In this document: one piece after another, positions 1 through 8,921 of the stretch | How positions within the stretch are numbered: the stretch's first letter is position 1 | Layout: each line of letters starts with the position of its first letter | NCBI GenBank assembly: GCA_949282255.1 | Contig: CASDPA010000004.1 | Coordinates: forward strand, 1-64,000 | Length of the DNA stretch: 64,000 nucleotides | DNA from: an uncultured Spirochaetales bacterium | GTDB taxonomy: Bacteria; Spirochaetota; Spirochaetia; Sphaerochaetales; Sphaerochaetaceae | Direction: 5' to 3' | Translations under genes and position numbers: made by a program | Notes under the pieces: model-generated | What the model was told of the DNA's origin: nothing | Database searches by the model: none | Seen by the model: only the letters and a program-made list of their open reading frames with translations

Positions 1-51
1 CACTGATTATATATCACGTATAATGAAAACTCAAGTTCATTTGCACATTCA

Positions 52-85
52 TCTCCACCTTTCACTTCCGTTTAGAAGGTGGAGA
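52..85. repeat. Perfect 10-bp inverted repeat (hairpin), unassigned
   Basis: Arms TCTCCACCTT (52-61) and AAGGTGGAGA (76-85) flank a 14-nt loop containing GTTTAG. Neither side has a T-tract, so it is not a convincing terminator. The look (short GC-containing hairpin, GTTTA in the loop) recalls IS200/IS605 subterminal hairpins, but no transposase is in the window. The rest of positions 1-112 shows no gene. Confidence 0.4.
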
Positions 86-112
86 CTTCTGTGTGGATGG
101 GTTAAAGAGAGA

Positions 113-2962
113 TTAAAATGGCAGATCCTTTGCTTCAAAATCAAAAGAAGATGAAGATATGGCCTCTTTTGAGCATATGACCGCAACAGACTCCGTTCTC
201 TCAAAGAGCCTCAGAATATCTCTTCTGGCCTGCTCAAGATCCTCAAGACCGACTGAAAGGATGGTCTTCCTGTTTTCTTTCCTGTATTCGTCGGTTATGC
301 CGAAAAGCCTGCGTCTCAGATAAACAAGAACCTTTTGTGCCGGACATAAGGGTTTGAGATCCTGGCTTCTTATCTGCATCAAGGCATTTTCAAGCTTTTT
401 TCCATCAAGCTCCTCTTCTTTCACACATTTGATGAAATCCGAGATCGTGGCATCAAGCCTGGGATCTCTGTAGGAATAGAATATGACCGTCCTTTCCAAA
501 GGATCCAAAAGGGATCCGGCTCCATAAGCCCCACCCTTCGCCCTTATGCTGTTCCATATGGAGGATGGGGAAAGAATCGATAAAAAGAGCCTTCTCGATG
601 CCTGCTCGAAAAGAGATGAGCTGCCGCAATAAGAAGAAAGAGCCACATAAGAAACCGGAGAAGGCAATATGTAAGCCTGGTGCAAAGCAATTTCAGGAAC
701 CTCATGAGATATCGGGCCACAGCCATTTTTCTCTTCAAAGCAGGCAAGGAATGCCGATGCCGCAGCCACGCTTTTTTTCATGCTTTCCTTGTTGCAGCCT
801 ATCTGTATGCTCATCCTTTTTCCATCCAGCATGCGACATCTGGTTTTCCTGATGCGGGATATAAGGGATGGGATGTCCTTTTTCAGCTTTTCCAATTCAA
901 ACCAGAAGCACACCCCTCCAAGACGCTCAGAGATGTAAAGGGATGGGGAAAATCCAGATTGTGCAGCGGAAAGAGCAAACGTATGTCCGTTCTGGATGAG
1001 CCCGGACTTGTAATCTGTGATCATGTCCGTGATGGCGGCTTCAATCTCCTTTTCATCCAAACACCCTTCCTTCAAAAGCCTGACCAAAAGGCGCTCGGCC
1101 TCATCAACAGTGTTTTCCAGCATCTTGAGACGAAGCATCATGAACACCTTTTCCTTTCCATCCAGGCATGCCCCGCTTTCAAGATAATAGGCAAAACCGC
1201 CGGTTGAGAACCTCATCTCCGTCTGGAAAGTAGGCATGTCCATACCCGATACAGAGCACATTGTCATAAGCCGAGCCAATATGTTCAGGTCATCAAGCTC
1301 CTGATATGTGAAATCGCTGACGTCTATGGCAACATCGAAATACACCACCCCGCCAGTAAAGAGTGGGATACGGACTATCTTATCTGTAGGGTTTCCAGGA
1401 TTCTTTTGGAAAGGCTCATCCTGTATGTCGCTGCTTTTCAGGCTGGGAAAGGATTCAAAAACCTTTTCATCATCTTCAGACTGGGAAAAACTTTGGAAAA
1501 GCTTCTCATCCTCAGGATCGGCAAACTTGATTTCCTCTTGCAAGACATCGTCTATACTCTTATCTATTTCTGCAGACAATAATGAGTCAGGCATAACCGT
1601 GGAAAGGAGCCTATGGGGATTATCTATGAACCACCGTCTTATGCATTCCTCAAAAAAGCGGGGCTTTTCCTCCACTTCTTTCCTAAGGGCCTTCATATCC
1701 TCCTCCGGATATAGGCAGGAAAGGATATCGGTCCTGTACACCATGCTCTTATCGAGTCGGAAAAGCACCCTCATTCCCTGTGGAAGTCCTCCAGGAATCT
1801 CTCTTAAGGAAAACTCATATCTTCGGAGCGCGGCCTCAACTTCTTTTTCTGAAAAACCTTTCTCACAGATCTTCTCAAGTTCGGAAAGAAGGAATGCTGA
1901 AATCTCTTCGGCATCCTTTATATCCGCTCCGGTCATGCCAACTGCAAACACATTATCGGCATAATCGGGAAGCATTCCGGATTCACTCGAAAGATCCTCT
2001 CCCAAATCCGATTCGACAATAGCCTTGTATAAAGGGCATCCGGGGTTGCCAAGCAAAAGATCCACGAGGATGGAAAGAATGATGCACTCCCTTCTGTCCG
2101 TAGCCTTTCCAAGACGCCAGGAAAGCATTACCGTTCCGCCTTTGGAATCGGTATCTGAGGCATAACTCTTTCCATCGACCCTACGGGGAGATTCCCATTT
2201 TCCCGGCATTTGAAAAACCGGCACAGGAGCAACATATTCACGCTTTGAAAGGTATTCATCCTCCAAAAAAGTCAGCTTTCCATTCACATCCAAATCACCG
2301 TAAAGAAAAAGCGTCATATTTGAAGGTGTATAGTATTTCTCATACATGTTCAGATAGGCAGGATATGAAAGCGTACATATCTTCTTTGGATCCCCACCGC
2401 TCTCCCATTGATACGGCGTATCAGGAAACAGGGATCTGGAAGATAACGAGGAAACCACCTGCTCATGCTGGCTCAAAGCACCCTGCATCTCCGAGAATAC
2501 CACGCCTTCAAAATGTGGCGTTGGAAAGCCTGCTATCCTGATGCCCTCCTGCATGAACGTCTCTTTTCTCAAAAGAGGGGAAAAAACCGCATCGGTATAG
2601 ATATCGAAAATATTATCAAAATCCTTTCTTATTGCGCTTGAGGCCAAATAATATGTCCTATCCGCACCCGTCATTGCGTTCATGAATGTCGGACATCCTC
2701 TTTTCATAGCCTCATTGAACGCTTCTTTCACCGGATATTTCCTACTGCCGGAGAGGACCGTATGCTCTATTATGTGGAATACCCCTGTGCTGTCTTCTGG
2801 AGTCGTGTAGACCACATAGGAGAAAAACTGCTCCCTGTCCTTATTCTTCAGGACCACGACCCTGAAGCCGCTTTGCTTATGCAGGTAAAGCCCTGCATCA
2901 CCGTTATATGAAGGCACGTGCCTTTCTTCAAGCAATTCGAAACCGCCAACCGTTTTATCCAT
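113..2962 (-). CDS. M16C zinc metalloprotease, PreP/falcilysin-like
   Basis: A roughly 950-residue insulinase-superfamily protease of the presequence-protease (M16C) type, which degrades unstructured peptides in a closed chamber. The inverted zinc motif HIIEH is at residues 63-67, followed by the conserved block leading to a third acidic ligand (NEAMKRGCPTFMNAMT). Length and the two-half organisation fit the family (about 970 aa). There is no signal peptide in the chosen form, so it is probably cytoplasmic. The frame stays open upstream to 3070, but that extension is Cys/Phe-rich and unlike the family; MDKTVGGFELL is the family-like start. No Shine-Dalgarno precedes it; TATATT ends 6 nt before the ATG, suggesting a leaderless start. 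Divergent from nfo. Confidence 0.9.
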   Translation of the reverse strand: MDKTVGGFELLEERHVPSYNGDAGLYLHKQSGFRVVVLKNKDREQFFSYVVYTTPEDSTGVFHIIEHTVLSGSRKYPVKEAFNEAMKRGCPTFMNAMTGADRTYYLASSAIRKDFDNIFDIYTDAVFSPLLRKETFMQEGIRIAGFPTPHFEGVVFSEMQGALSQHEQVVSSLSSRSLFPDTPYQWESGGDPKKICTLSYPAYLNMYEKYYTPSNMTLFLYGDLDVNGKLTFLEDEYLSKREYVAPVPVFQMPGKWESPRRVDGKSYASDTDSKGGTVMLSWRLGKATDRRECIILSILVDLLLGNPGCPLYKAIVESDLGEDLSSESGMLPDYADNVFAVGMTGADIKDAEEISAFLLSELEKICEKGFSEKEVEAALRRYEFSLREIPGGLPQGMRVLFRLDKSMVYRTDILSCLYPEEDMKALRKEVEEKPRFFEECIRRWFIDNPHRLLSTVMPDSLLSAEIDKSIDDVLQEEIKFADPEDEKLFQSFSQSEDDEKVFESFPSLKSSDIQDEPFQKNPGNPTDKIVRIPLFTGGVVYFDVAIDVSDFTYQELDDLNILARLMTMCSVSGMDMPTFQTEMRFSTGGFAYYLESGACLDGKEKVFMMLRLKMLENTVDEAERLLVRLLKEGCLDEKEIEAAITDMITDYKSGLIQNGHTFALSAAQSGFSPSLYISERLGGVCFWFELEKLKKDIPSLISRIRKTRCRMLDGKRMSIQIGCNKESMKKSVAAASAFLACFEEKNGCGPISHEVPEIALHQAYILPSPVSYVALSSYCGSSSLFEQASRRLFLSILSPSSIWNSIRAKGGAYGAGSLLDPLERTVIFYSYRDPRLDATISDFIKCVKEEELDGKKLENALMQIRSQDLKPLCPAQKVLVYLRRRLFGITDEYRKENRKTILSVGLEDLEQARRDILRLFERTESVAVICSKEAISSSSFDFEAKDLPF

Positions 2963-2968
2963 GGCAGA

Positions 2969-2974
2969 AATATA
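2969..2974 (-). promoter_or_regulatory. Extended -10 box before the M16C protease gene
   Basis: On the minus strand TGTTATATT gives an extended -10 (TG, one base, TATATT) ending 6 nt before the ATG at 2962. No good -35 is seen. This would make the transcript leaderless. An alternative is translation coupling from a 15-codon leader frame (2955-3002) with an AGGAG site. Confidence 0.4.
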
Positions 2975-3042
2975 ACATGAAAAGGCACAAAGGATACACC
3001 ATGGCTTTCTCCTGTGAAAGAAAAATGTTAGTATCCGTAAAG

Positions 3043-3873
3043 ATGTTGTATATCGGACCACATGTTTCAATCAGCAAGGATATAAGCCTCAGCCCGGCAA
3101 GGGCCGCAGAAAAAGGGGCCGGGGCATTCGCCATCTTCACGAAGAACCAGAAGATATGGAAAGCAAAACCGCTGGAAGAGCCTTCAATAGAGGAATTCAA
3201 AAAGAATCTCATAAGTTTCGGCTTCAATGAAAACAGAGTACTGGCACATGCAGGATATCTGATCAACCCGGCAACGCCCGATGCCCTGTTGAGAAAAAAA
3301 TCCTCAGAACTCTTGAAGGAAGAGATTTCCCGCTGTATCAGCCTGGGGTTAAACAAGCTGAACATACACCCCGGAGCCTATATCGAGGGAGAAAGGAAGG
3401 ATGGGATTATAAGGGCGGCTTCATTTTTCGACGAGGTATTGGAGGAAAACAACTTTCTTCTTTCCTTGGAAAACACTTCTGCAAGCGGAACAAATCTCGG
3501 CGGGGATCTGAGAGAACTTCTTGAATTGATCGAAATGGCGAAGTATGGAGAGCGCATGGGTGTGACACTCGATACGGCCCACCTGTACGGCTACGGCTAT
3601 GATGTTAAGAACAATGCTTCTGCGATACTGGATGACGCATGCTCCCTATTTGGCAGAGAAAAGATTTTCGGTATGCATCTAAATGACAGCAAGGCCCCGT
3701 TGGCAAGCCGTAAAGACAGGCATGAAAGCATAGGAAAAGGCCTGATAGGCCAAGATGCTTTTATGGAGATAACCGCCAGCAGCATCGTCCAGGACAAACC
3801 CCTCATTCTGGAAACACCGGATGAGCAATTATGGGCTGAAGAAATAAGGATGCTCACATCAGCTCAATCATAA
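3043..3873 (+). CDS. nfo: Endonuclease IV (AP endonuclease family 2)
   Basis: Cuts the backbone 5' to abasic sites in base-excision repair, using a trinuclear zinc centre in a TIM barrel. Family landmarks are visible in order: GPHVSISKD at the N-terminus, HPGAY, LENTSASG, the LDTAHLYGYGYD block, HLNDSKA with the following RHESIGKGLIG, and the C-terminal LETPD. At 276 aa it matches the usual 280. The start MLYIGPHVS fits homologues; an in-frame ATG 18 nt upstream (3025) is possible. No ribosome-binding site precedes it, and TGTTAGTAT (extended -10) ends 8 nt before the ATG. Its 3' end overlaps the convergent lipoprotein gene by 20 nt. Confidence 0.95.
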   Translation: MLYIGPHVSISKDISLSPARAAEKGAGAFAIFTKNQKIWKAKPLEEPSIEEFKKNLISFGFNENRVLAHAGYLINPATPDALLRKKSSELLKEEISRCISLGLNKLNIHPGAYIEGERKDGIIRAASFFDEVLEENNFLLSLENTSASGTNLGGDLRELLELIEMAKYGERMGVTLDTAHLYGYGYDVKNNASAILDDACSLFGREKIFGMHLNDSKAPLASRKDRHESIGKGLIGQDAFMEITASSIVQDKPLILETPDEQLWAEEIRMLTSAQS

Positions 3874-5248
3874 GAATGGATGATATGGTCCTTCCTGCAA
3901 GGGCCAGAGCGTCTGCTGAGGCATCTTCGATTGTGTTCCCATATCCTATGGCTAATGTCGTATCATCAAAGTACGTCTGCTCCCCCATGTTAACATCATA
4001 TATTGCAAGGCTTCCTTCAACGCGAGCCATAAGAAAACTGTCCGATTCCTTTATCTCAACGACGGAAAGCCGGATTATCGCAACATTCTTTTTTATGGTA
4101 GAGGAGCTGTTATAATCATCGAATATCTCCTGATCCGTCTGTCCATGCCCTGAGACGGGTGTTATGGACAAATCAAATTCCTGCATATAAGAATCTATGG
4201 CCTCCAAAGCTGCAGGAGAGTCGAACACCTCGCCGCCATAACCATAGGAGACGACCACAACATCAAGATTACGCTCCATGCTGTTGTTTCTGATATCATA
4301 CGAGTAATATGTGTTTTTTGAATTGAGCATGTCATAGAACCCATCCAAAAAACCTACCGGCGACAAGGCTTCAATACGGGCAAGCTTGTCATAATCCAAA
4401 TCGAATGAAATCCTCACTTCCCCTTTTCTGAGGATATACGGATTGGTGGCATGGAAAGAATACCTGCCCTTTTCATCAGTAACAATATTTATCTGATCGG
4501 ATAAGCTGTTGCCGTTGGTATTGCGCATGTCATATCTGATCAAGAGAGCCGCAGATTCCACGGAAGGGGAAAGAAATCCGCGTTCACGGACAACCCGGAT
4601 TGACGCATCTGCGGAATTTTTGCTTCCTGAGACCTTTATGGACAACGGTTCAAGATAATAAAACACTTCCTCCAACATGTTTTCTGGAAGATAATCCTGA
4701 TTGTTCACACGCCCTGAAACCGAGGATAAGAGTGCATCCAGAGCGGCATCAAGAGCCTTGACATCCATATTCTGCTTGTAATAGCTGACAGCATCATCCA
4801 AATGGGCCTTGATTTCATTCTCACGCTCCAGGATCCGTGTATATTCCTCGGTGCGCGAGGAAGTATACAGGTCTTCATCGACCGAAACAAGAATGAAATA
4901 CGACAAGGTTCCATTGGTATATTTTCTGACCCAGTAGTTATCTATGCGGGCATCAAGATCCTCGACATATCCGGATGATCCCATCTGCCTGTAATATGCA
5001 GTATAAGCATCCCAACCCAGATCCGCACTGATTCTCAGAAGAACATTCTTGATGCTGATAAGCCTAGCCTCGTCCTCCGTCGAAGCAACCCCTTCGGCAA
5101 CAAAGCTTATCCTCCCCCTTCTTGAAGGTGGATTTGCTATCCAGCTCGGGGTACCATCAGCATTGACATTAACCATGTTCTGCAGGCTTGAGCAGGATGA
5201 AAGCAATAACACAAGGCCTAAAAGGAATAAGCCGACAATCTTCTTCAA
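3854..5248 (-). CDS. LPP20-family-like lipoprotein
   Basis: A 464-aa predicted lipoprotein. The N-terminus has a hydrophobic signal and lipobox LLSSC (Cys about residue 19). Right after it comes the PSWIANPP-type stretch and a region, VAEGVASTEDEARLISIKNVLLRIS, whose sense (G.A....EA...A...A...I) is that of LPP20-like proteins. The rest is predicted secreted alpha/beta sequence with no enzyme motif that I recognise. It is the last gene of pepT-barrel-lipoprotein; its ATG overlaps the barrel stop (ATGA). Likely anchored in the outer membrane, perhaps with the upstream barrel. Function unknown. Confidence 0.75.
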   Translation of the reverse strand: MKKIVGLFLLGLVLLLSSCSSLQNMVNVNADGTPSWIANPPSRRGRISFVAEGVASTEDEARLISIKNVLLRISADLGWDAYTAYYRQMGSSGYVEDLDARIDNYWVRKYTNGTLSYFILVSVDEDLYTSSRTEEYTRILERENEIKAHLDDAVSYYKQNMDVKALDAALDALLSSVSGRVNNQDYLPENMLEEVFYYLEPLSIKVSGSKNSADASIRVVRERGFLSPSVESAALLIRYDMRNTNGNSLSDQINIVTDEKGRYSFHATNPYILRKGEVRISFDLDYDKLARIEALSPVGFLDGFYDMLNSKNTYYSYDIRNNSMERNLDVVVVSYGYGGEVFDSPAALEAIDSYMQEFDLSITPVSGHGQTDQEIFDDYNSSSTIKKNVAIIRLSVVEIKESDSFLMARVEGSLAIYDVNMGEQTYFDDTTLAIGYGNTIEDASADALALAGRTISSILMIELM

Positions 5249-6156
5249 AACATCACTCCCATAGAAATTCCCAAAGCCGGATTAATAAAGGTCGACCCGA
5301 TATATCCGATACGGTAGTACATCCTTCCAAAAAGGATCTGCTCATACCCGAAAGTATATCCAGCCCCCCACTCAAAGCCAAGTCCATAACCCAGCAATAT
5401 GGATACTCCCGCATATACCGCAGCATCCTCGATCATGGAGAACCTGGTATTGAAAAGACCTGAAAGAGGAGCTCTCACTTCCGCACCCAGACCACCCAGA
5501 TAATGATTTTTATTACCACTGCGATAGAATGTGAAGGAAATAGATGGGCGGAAATTGCGCAGCCATGAAATCTGTTTCAAACTTGCAGAAATGCTGAAAT
5601 CACGATTTTGCAAAGTTGAGGCCCCTGTAACATCCAAAGCCCAAGACGGCCCCTTCTCTATAGTATAGCCTGCAAAAATGGAAGAGACCCATAAAGGACG
5701 CAACAGATTGATCCCATTGCCATTCACCCTGTCAAAGCCGAGCAACGCCTTTTTATTCCCTTCCCCATCCACTGCATAATAGAGATTTCCTTTGGGAAGG
5801 TCTTCTCCACAAGCGATGATATTTCCATTGACATATGTGATATGCTCTCCAGGAAGGAAAAGCGATTCTTCCAAAAGAAGGGCATTATCTAAAAAATGTC
5901 CAAGACTGTCCAAGGTTGGAGCAGATAGCGAATACTCCTTGCCCTCTAAAAGAAAAGATAAACGGAATACGCCGTCCTTCTCAAAAAATTCCTCCACCTT
6001 AATATCAACATCCTTCCTATTCCCCAACGCATGCAGCATCATCGGTTCAATAACAGCCCGTTGATCAAATCCGATAGCCACATCATAAGAAATCGTGGCG
6101 AAGACCAAAAAGGAAGAAAAAAGAAAGATGAAGACAAGGGCAAGGATTTTCCGCAT
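5245..6156 (-). CDS. Predicted outer-membrane beta-barrel protein
   Basis: A 303-aa secreted protein with signal peptide MRKILALVFIFLFSSFLVFA. The C-terminal half alternates short amphipathic strands with Gly/aromatic turns and ends in ...SMGVMF, a terminal Phe as in BAM-assembled outer-membrane barrels. The start is set by a TGATG overlap with the pepT stop, which makes this gene translationally coupled to pepT; an ATG 12 nt upstream is less likely. It overlaps the downstream lipoprotein by 4 nt. Substrate or function is not recognisable. Confidence 0.65.
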   Translation of the reverse strand: MRKILALVFIFLFSSFLVFATISYDVAIGFDQRAVIEPMMLHALGNRKDVDIKVEEFFEKDGVFRLSFLLEGKEYSLSAPTLDSLGHFLDNALLLEESLFLPGEHITYVNGNIIACGEDLPKGNLYYAVDGEGNKKALLGFDRVNGNGINLLRPLWVSSIFAGYTIEKGPSWALDVTGASTLQNRDFSISASLKQISWLRNFRPSISFTFYRSGNKNHYLGGLGAEVRAPLSGLFNTRFSMIEDAAVYAGVSILLGYGLGFEWGAGYTFGYEQILFGRMYYRIGYIGSTFINPALGISMGVMF

Positions 6157-7385
6157 CACAGTCCCCAATGCCTGATTATACCCAAAACGAGATTTGCAGC
6201 GCTGTTCATACCGTCAAGCGCGACCCATTCCCTAAGAGAATGAAGGTTATGCCCACCGGTATAGATATTCGGGCAGCTGATACCCTTTCTTGCGGCAAGC
6301 CTTGCTCCGTCCGTGCCACCTCTTATAAGTTCTTCATGGATGCAAATGCCAAGCTCGGCAGCAGCATCATAAATCACCTTTGTGGATTTTGGATTGCGCT
6401 TATTTATCTCGGCCATATTATGATAGCTGACATGTACATCCAAATTGGCTGTTCCCCGGTAGATAGAAGATATTGCAGCAACAAGTGCCTTCACATCCTC
6501 AATCCTCTTCTCAAATAGGGCAAGATCGAAATCACGGATGAAAATGTCCAGCTCCGCTTCAGTTGCGGTCCCGGATATTTCAAGCGGACATATGTAGCCA
6601 TAACGCCCATCGGTTGCTTCGGGGCTCTCGGCTTGCGGCAAAGTGGAGACAATCTGGCTTAAAATCGTCACCGCATTGACAAGCTTTCCTCTTGCAGATC
6701 CAAGATGGATGGAATTTCCCTTCACCCTGACCTTTATGGAAGCGGCATTGAAACACTCGGTTTCTATCTCCCCCTCCCTTTCTCCGTCAACCGTATAACA
6801 GCATGTACTTTTTATCTTTTCATAAGGGAATGAATCCATACCGCTTCCGGTTTCCTCGTCAGGGGTGAAAAAGATCTCCACATCACCATGACGCACCTCA
6901 GGATGGGAAACAAGATAAGAGACAACGGACATTATCACAGCAACCCCGGCCTTGTCATCGCTTCCAAGCAGTGTCGTGCCATCGCTGGTTATTATGCATC
7001 CTCCTTTATAAAGAGCTAGATCAGGATTGTCTTTTTCGGTGATGGCAACACCATCTTCAAGAGCTATATCCCCACCGGAGTAATTCTCAATCACATTGGC
7101 CTTCACTCCGTTTCCCATAACATCGTCCGCAGTATCCACGTGGGCCATGAATCCAATTGTTGGAATCGAAGGATCCGTGGCCCTCAAAACCGCCATCACA
7201 ACCCATTCGGATCCGAGATATACCTCAAGGCCCAATTCCTCAAGCTCCTTCTTAAGATACGTTAATGCAATCTTCTGACCATCGGTGGTAGGCCTCTTCA
7301 CCCCTGAGAGAGAAGGATCGCTCATTGTGTCAAAAGCGACATAATCAAGAAAATGTTTTTTTATGCTTTCTTTAAAATCGATCAT
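6156..7385 (-). CDS. pepT: Peptidase T (tripeptide aminopeptidase)
   Basis: M20B zinc peptidase removing the N-terminal residue from tripeptides in the cytoplasm. Motifs present: FMAHVDTADD (first His and Asp ligands), LLGSDDKAG (bridging Asp), FFTPDEETGSG (catalytic Glu and ligand), YTVDGE, and the C-terminal RGGTDGARLA with NIYTGGHNLHS (last His). About 409 aa, as usual. The ATG at 7385 was chosen over a GTG at 7409: no Shine-Dalgarno is present, but GATAAT ends 7 nt upstream. First gene of a three-gene operon with an outer-membrane barrel and a lipoprotein. Confidence 0.95.
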   Translation of the reverse strand: MIDFKESIKKHFLDYVAFDTMSDPSLSGVKRPTTDGQKIALTYLKKELEELGLEVYLGSEWVVMAVLRATDPSIPTIGFMAHVDTADDVMGNGVKANVIENYSGGDIALEDGVAITEKDNPDLALYKGGCIITSDGTTLLGSDDKAGVAVIMSVVSYLVSHPEVRHGDVEIFFTPDEETGSGMDSFPYEKIKSTCCYTVDGEREGEIETECFNAASIKVRVKGNSIHLGSARGKLVNAVTILSQIVSTLPQAESPEATDGRYGYICPLEISGTATEAELDIFIRDFDLALFEKRIEDVKALVAAISSIYRGTANLDVHVSYHNMAEINKRNPKSTKVIYDAAAELGICIHEELIRGGTDGARLAARKGISCPNIYTGGHNLHSLREWVALDGMNSAANLVLGIIRHWGL

Positions 7386-7392
7386 GTACAGA

Positions 7393-7421
7393 ATTATCTC
7401 ACATACCACCGGAAATTTAAA
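7393..7421 (-). promoter_or_regulatory. pepT promoter, leaderless configuration
   Basis: Minus strand: -35 TTTAAA (7416-7421), 17-nt spacer, -10 GATAAT (7393-7398) with a TG one base upstream, then TCTGTAC and the ATG. Transcription would start at or next to the start codon. Confidence 0.5.
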
Positions 7422-7429
7422 GTTGCTTG

Positions 7430-8281
7430 TTATTTCTTCCCATACCCCTGAAGGGTCTTAACATCCTCAACAATGTTATATATCGCGAAAACTCCGATAA
7501 TAAGGGCTGTAACAACAGGCGAATATCCAAGTGCGATATTGGTGCTTATCATGCCGCTTGCAACCGCCCAGGCAGCAGCGGGCTCCTTGACCACATCCGC
7601 CATCCACTCATCAAAACTCACCTTTGCACCCACTGTATCCGTATTGTAATACTCAATGATACTCATTATCGTAGTCGCCAGGATCCCGGCAGCCACCGCT
7701 ATGGCAGCAGCCGCGCTTATTTTCCCCCAGAACATCAATTTTGGAACACATGCATATACTATGGCCGCGGTAAGCAGCACAGCAGCTTTAACCACAAGCT
7801 TCCTCAACTGGGCATAAAATTCCTTCTTCTCCTTGCCAGTAAGGACTCTGGAAGCAATTTCTGCCTCATCTTCCATTCTTTCTTCCAATTCTGAAACATC
7901 CGCCTTAACCTGATCCAGGAGTGCAGGATCATCTATCAGACGCTCCCCTGCCTCAAGGACCTCATCCACATTCCCGTAATCCTCGGCATGCAAAATGAAC
8001 TCAAGATATTGCCGGCCGTTCTCCTCAAGAAGAGTGCGAGAGGCGACATCGCTGGAAGAGAAGCCTTTGCTCAACGCTTCCTCGAATCCAGGCAACTCCT
8101 CCTCTGTCAGCGAGGATCGGATATCATCAAGATAAAGCTCGATAACGCGGGACGACCTTTCCAAAAGGATACGGTCACTCATTGAGGATGGTGCCGATAT
8201 ATCCACAGTACAGGACCACAATGTCAATGCTATCAGTAAGACGGCGACACATTTGTTCATATGGTTTTCGATTTTCTGCAT
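7430..8281 (-). CDS. Membrane-associated lipoprotein, function unknown
   Basis: About 283 aa. A signal sequence with lipobox LWSC predicts lipid attachment at Cys 23 or so. The middle (residues 50-160) is charged and helical. The C-terminal third carries three to four hydrophobic segments, for example VVKAAVLLTAAIVYAC and VVTALIIGVFAIYNIV, unusual for a lipoprotein. The start is fixed by AGGAGG directly upstream of ATGCAG at 8281. It follows the barrel gene at 8307 by 25 nt and is probably co-transcribed. No family recognised. Confidence 0.6.
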   Translation of the reverse strand: MQKIENHMNKCVAVLLIALTLWSCTVDISAPSSMSDRILLERSSRVIELYLDDIRSSLTEEELPGFEEALSKGFSSSDVASRTLLEENGRQYLEFILHAEDYGNVDEVLEAGERLIDDPALLDQVKADVSELEERMEDEAEIASRVLTGKEKKEFYAQLRKLVVKAAVLLTAAIVYACVPKLMFWGKISAAAAIAVAAGILATTIMSIIEYYNTDTVGAKVSFDEWMADVVKEPAAAWAVASGMISTNIALGYSPVVTALIIGVFAIYNIVEDVKTLQGYGKK

Positions 8282-8306
8282 ATTACCTCCTTGAAGCTGC
8301 AGCATA

Positions 8307-8822
8307 TTAAAAAGAAACTCCGACCAGCAAAGCAAAATAGAAATTGGAATACATAAAAAACGAATTCCTCAGTTCGGTTGTGACCTCCTCAATTAATCTA
8401 CCCGGATCCAGCAGGATGATCCGAGGCTCCAGATATGAATAAGGAAATAAGAATGTGTATCCGATAACAAGGGAAGAAAGGAGAACATCTTTCTCAACTG
8501 GAGACGCCCGTCCGAAAAATCTTCCATAACGTACAAGGTCAGCACCAAAAAACAGCCCTAGCCCGTCAAAAGGATAACAATCCAGACGTATGCCGGCATC
8601 CACAAATGCGATATCCTCATCCAAATCAAAAGCATAGGAAAAAGGAACCGATATCCGTACATCAAAAATCTCAATGGAAGCTTCAATACTGAGCCGCTGC
8701 CCAGGAGAGAAGAAGCCGTCCATCATCATGGCATCGGCACCGATGTAGAACATCCTGTCGGAAAAAAGCGCACATGGATATAGGAAGAAGAGCAGCAAAG
8801 AGGTGGTTATCTTCTTTGCCAT
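8307..8822 (-). CDS. Small predicted outer-membrane barrel protein
   Basis: 171 aa with a signal peptide (MAKKITTSLLLFFLYPCALFS) followed by amphipathic strands (FSYAFDLDEDIAFVDAGIRL and others) and a C-terminal ...FALLVGVSF, ending in Phe as BAM substrates do. The start MAKK was chosen over an upstream in-frame ATG because it begins a normal signal peptide. No Shine-Dalgarno is seen; TATCTT ends 6 nt before the ATG. Upstream of a lipoprotein gene in the same operon. Function unknown. Confidence 0.6.
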   Translation of the reverse strand: MAKKITTSLLLFFLYPCALFSDRMFYIGADAMMMDGFFSPGQRLSIEASIEIFDVRISVPFSYAFDLDEDIAFVDAGIRLDCYPFDGLGLFFGADLVRYGRFFGRASPVEKDVLLSSLVIGYTFLFPYSYLEPRIILLDPGRLIEEVTTELRNSFFMYSNFYFALLVGVSF

Positions 8823-8883
8823 GGTTTCAAGATATGGCAGAAAAAGAAAAATCAACAGGGGCGAATACGGCCATTATGGCATG

Positions 8884-8914
8884 AAAAAACCCTGTTACAG
8901 AAGAAACAGGGTCT
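8884..8914 (-). terminator. Rho-independent terminator
   Basis: On the minus strand ACCCTGTT pairs with AACAGGGT and is followed by T6. It closes the EIIA-membrane protein operon. Confidence 0.8.
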
Positions 8915-8921
8915 TTAATGC

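Noticed and set aside
680-1964. Plus-strand open frames (175 and 218 codons) opposite the M16C protease gene
   Set aside because: Antisense mirrors of a well-supported gene; Ser-rich or Cys/His-rich composition with no domain or ribosome-binding site.
2963-3070. N-terminal extension of the M16C protease
   Set aside because: Family alignment begins at MDKTVGG; the extension is Cys/Phe-rich and overlaps the promoter region.
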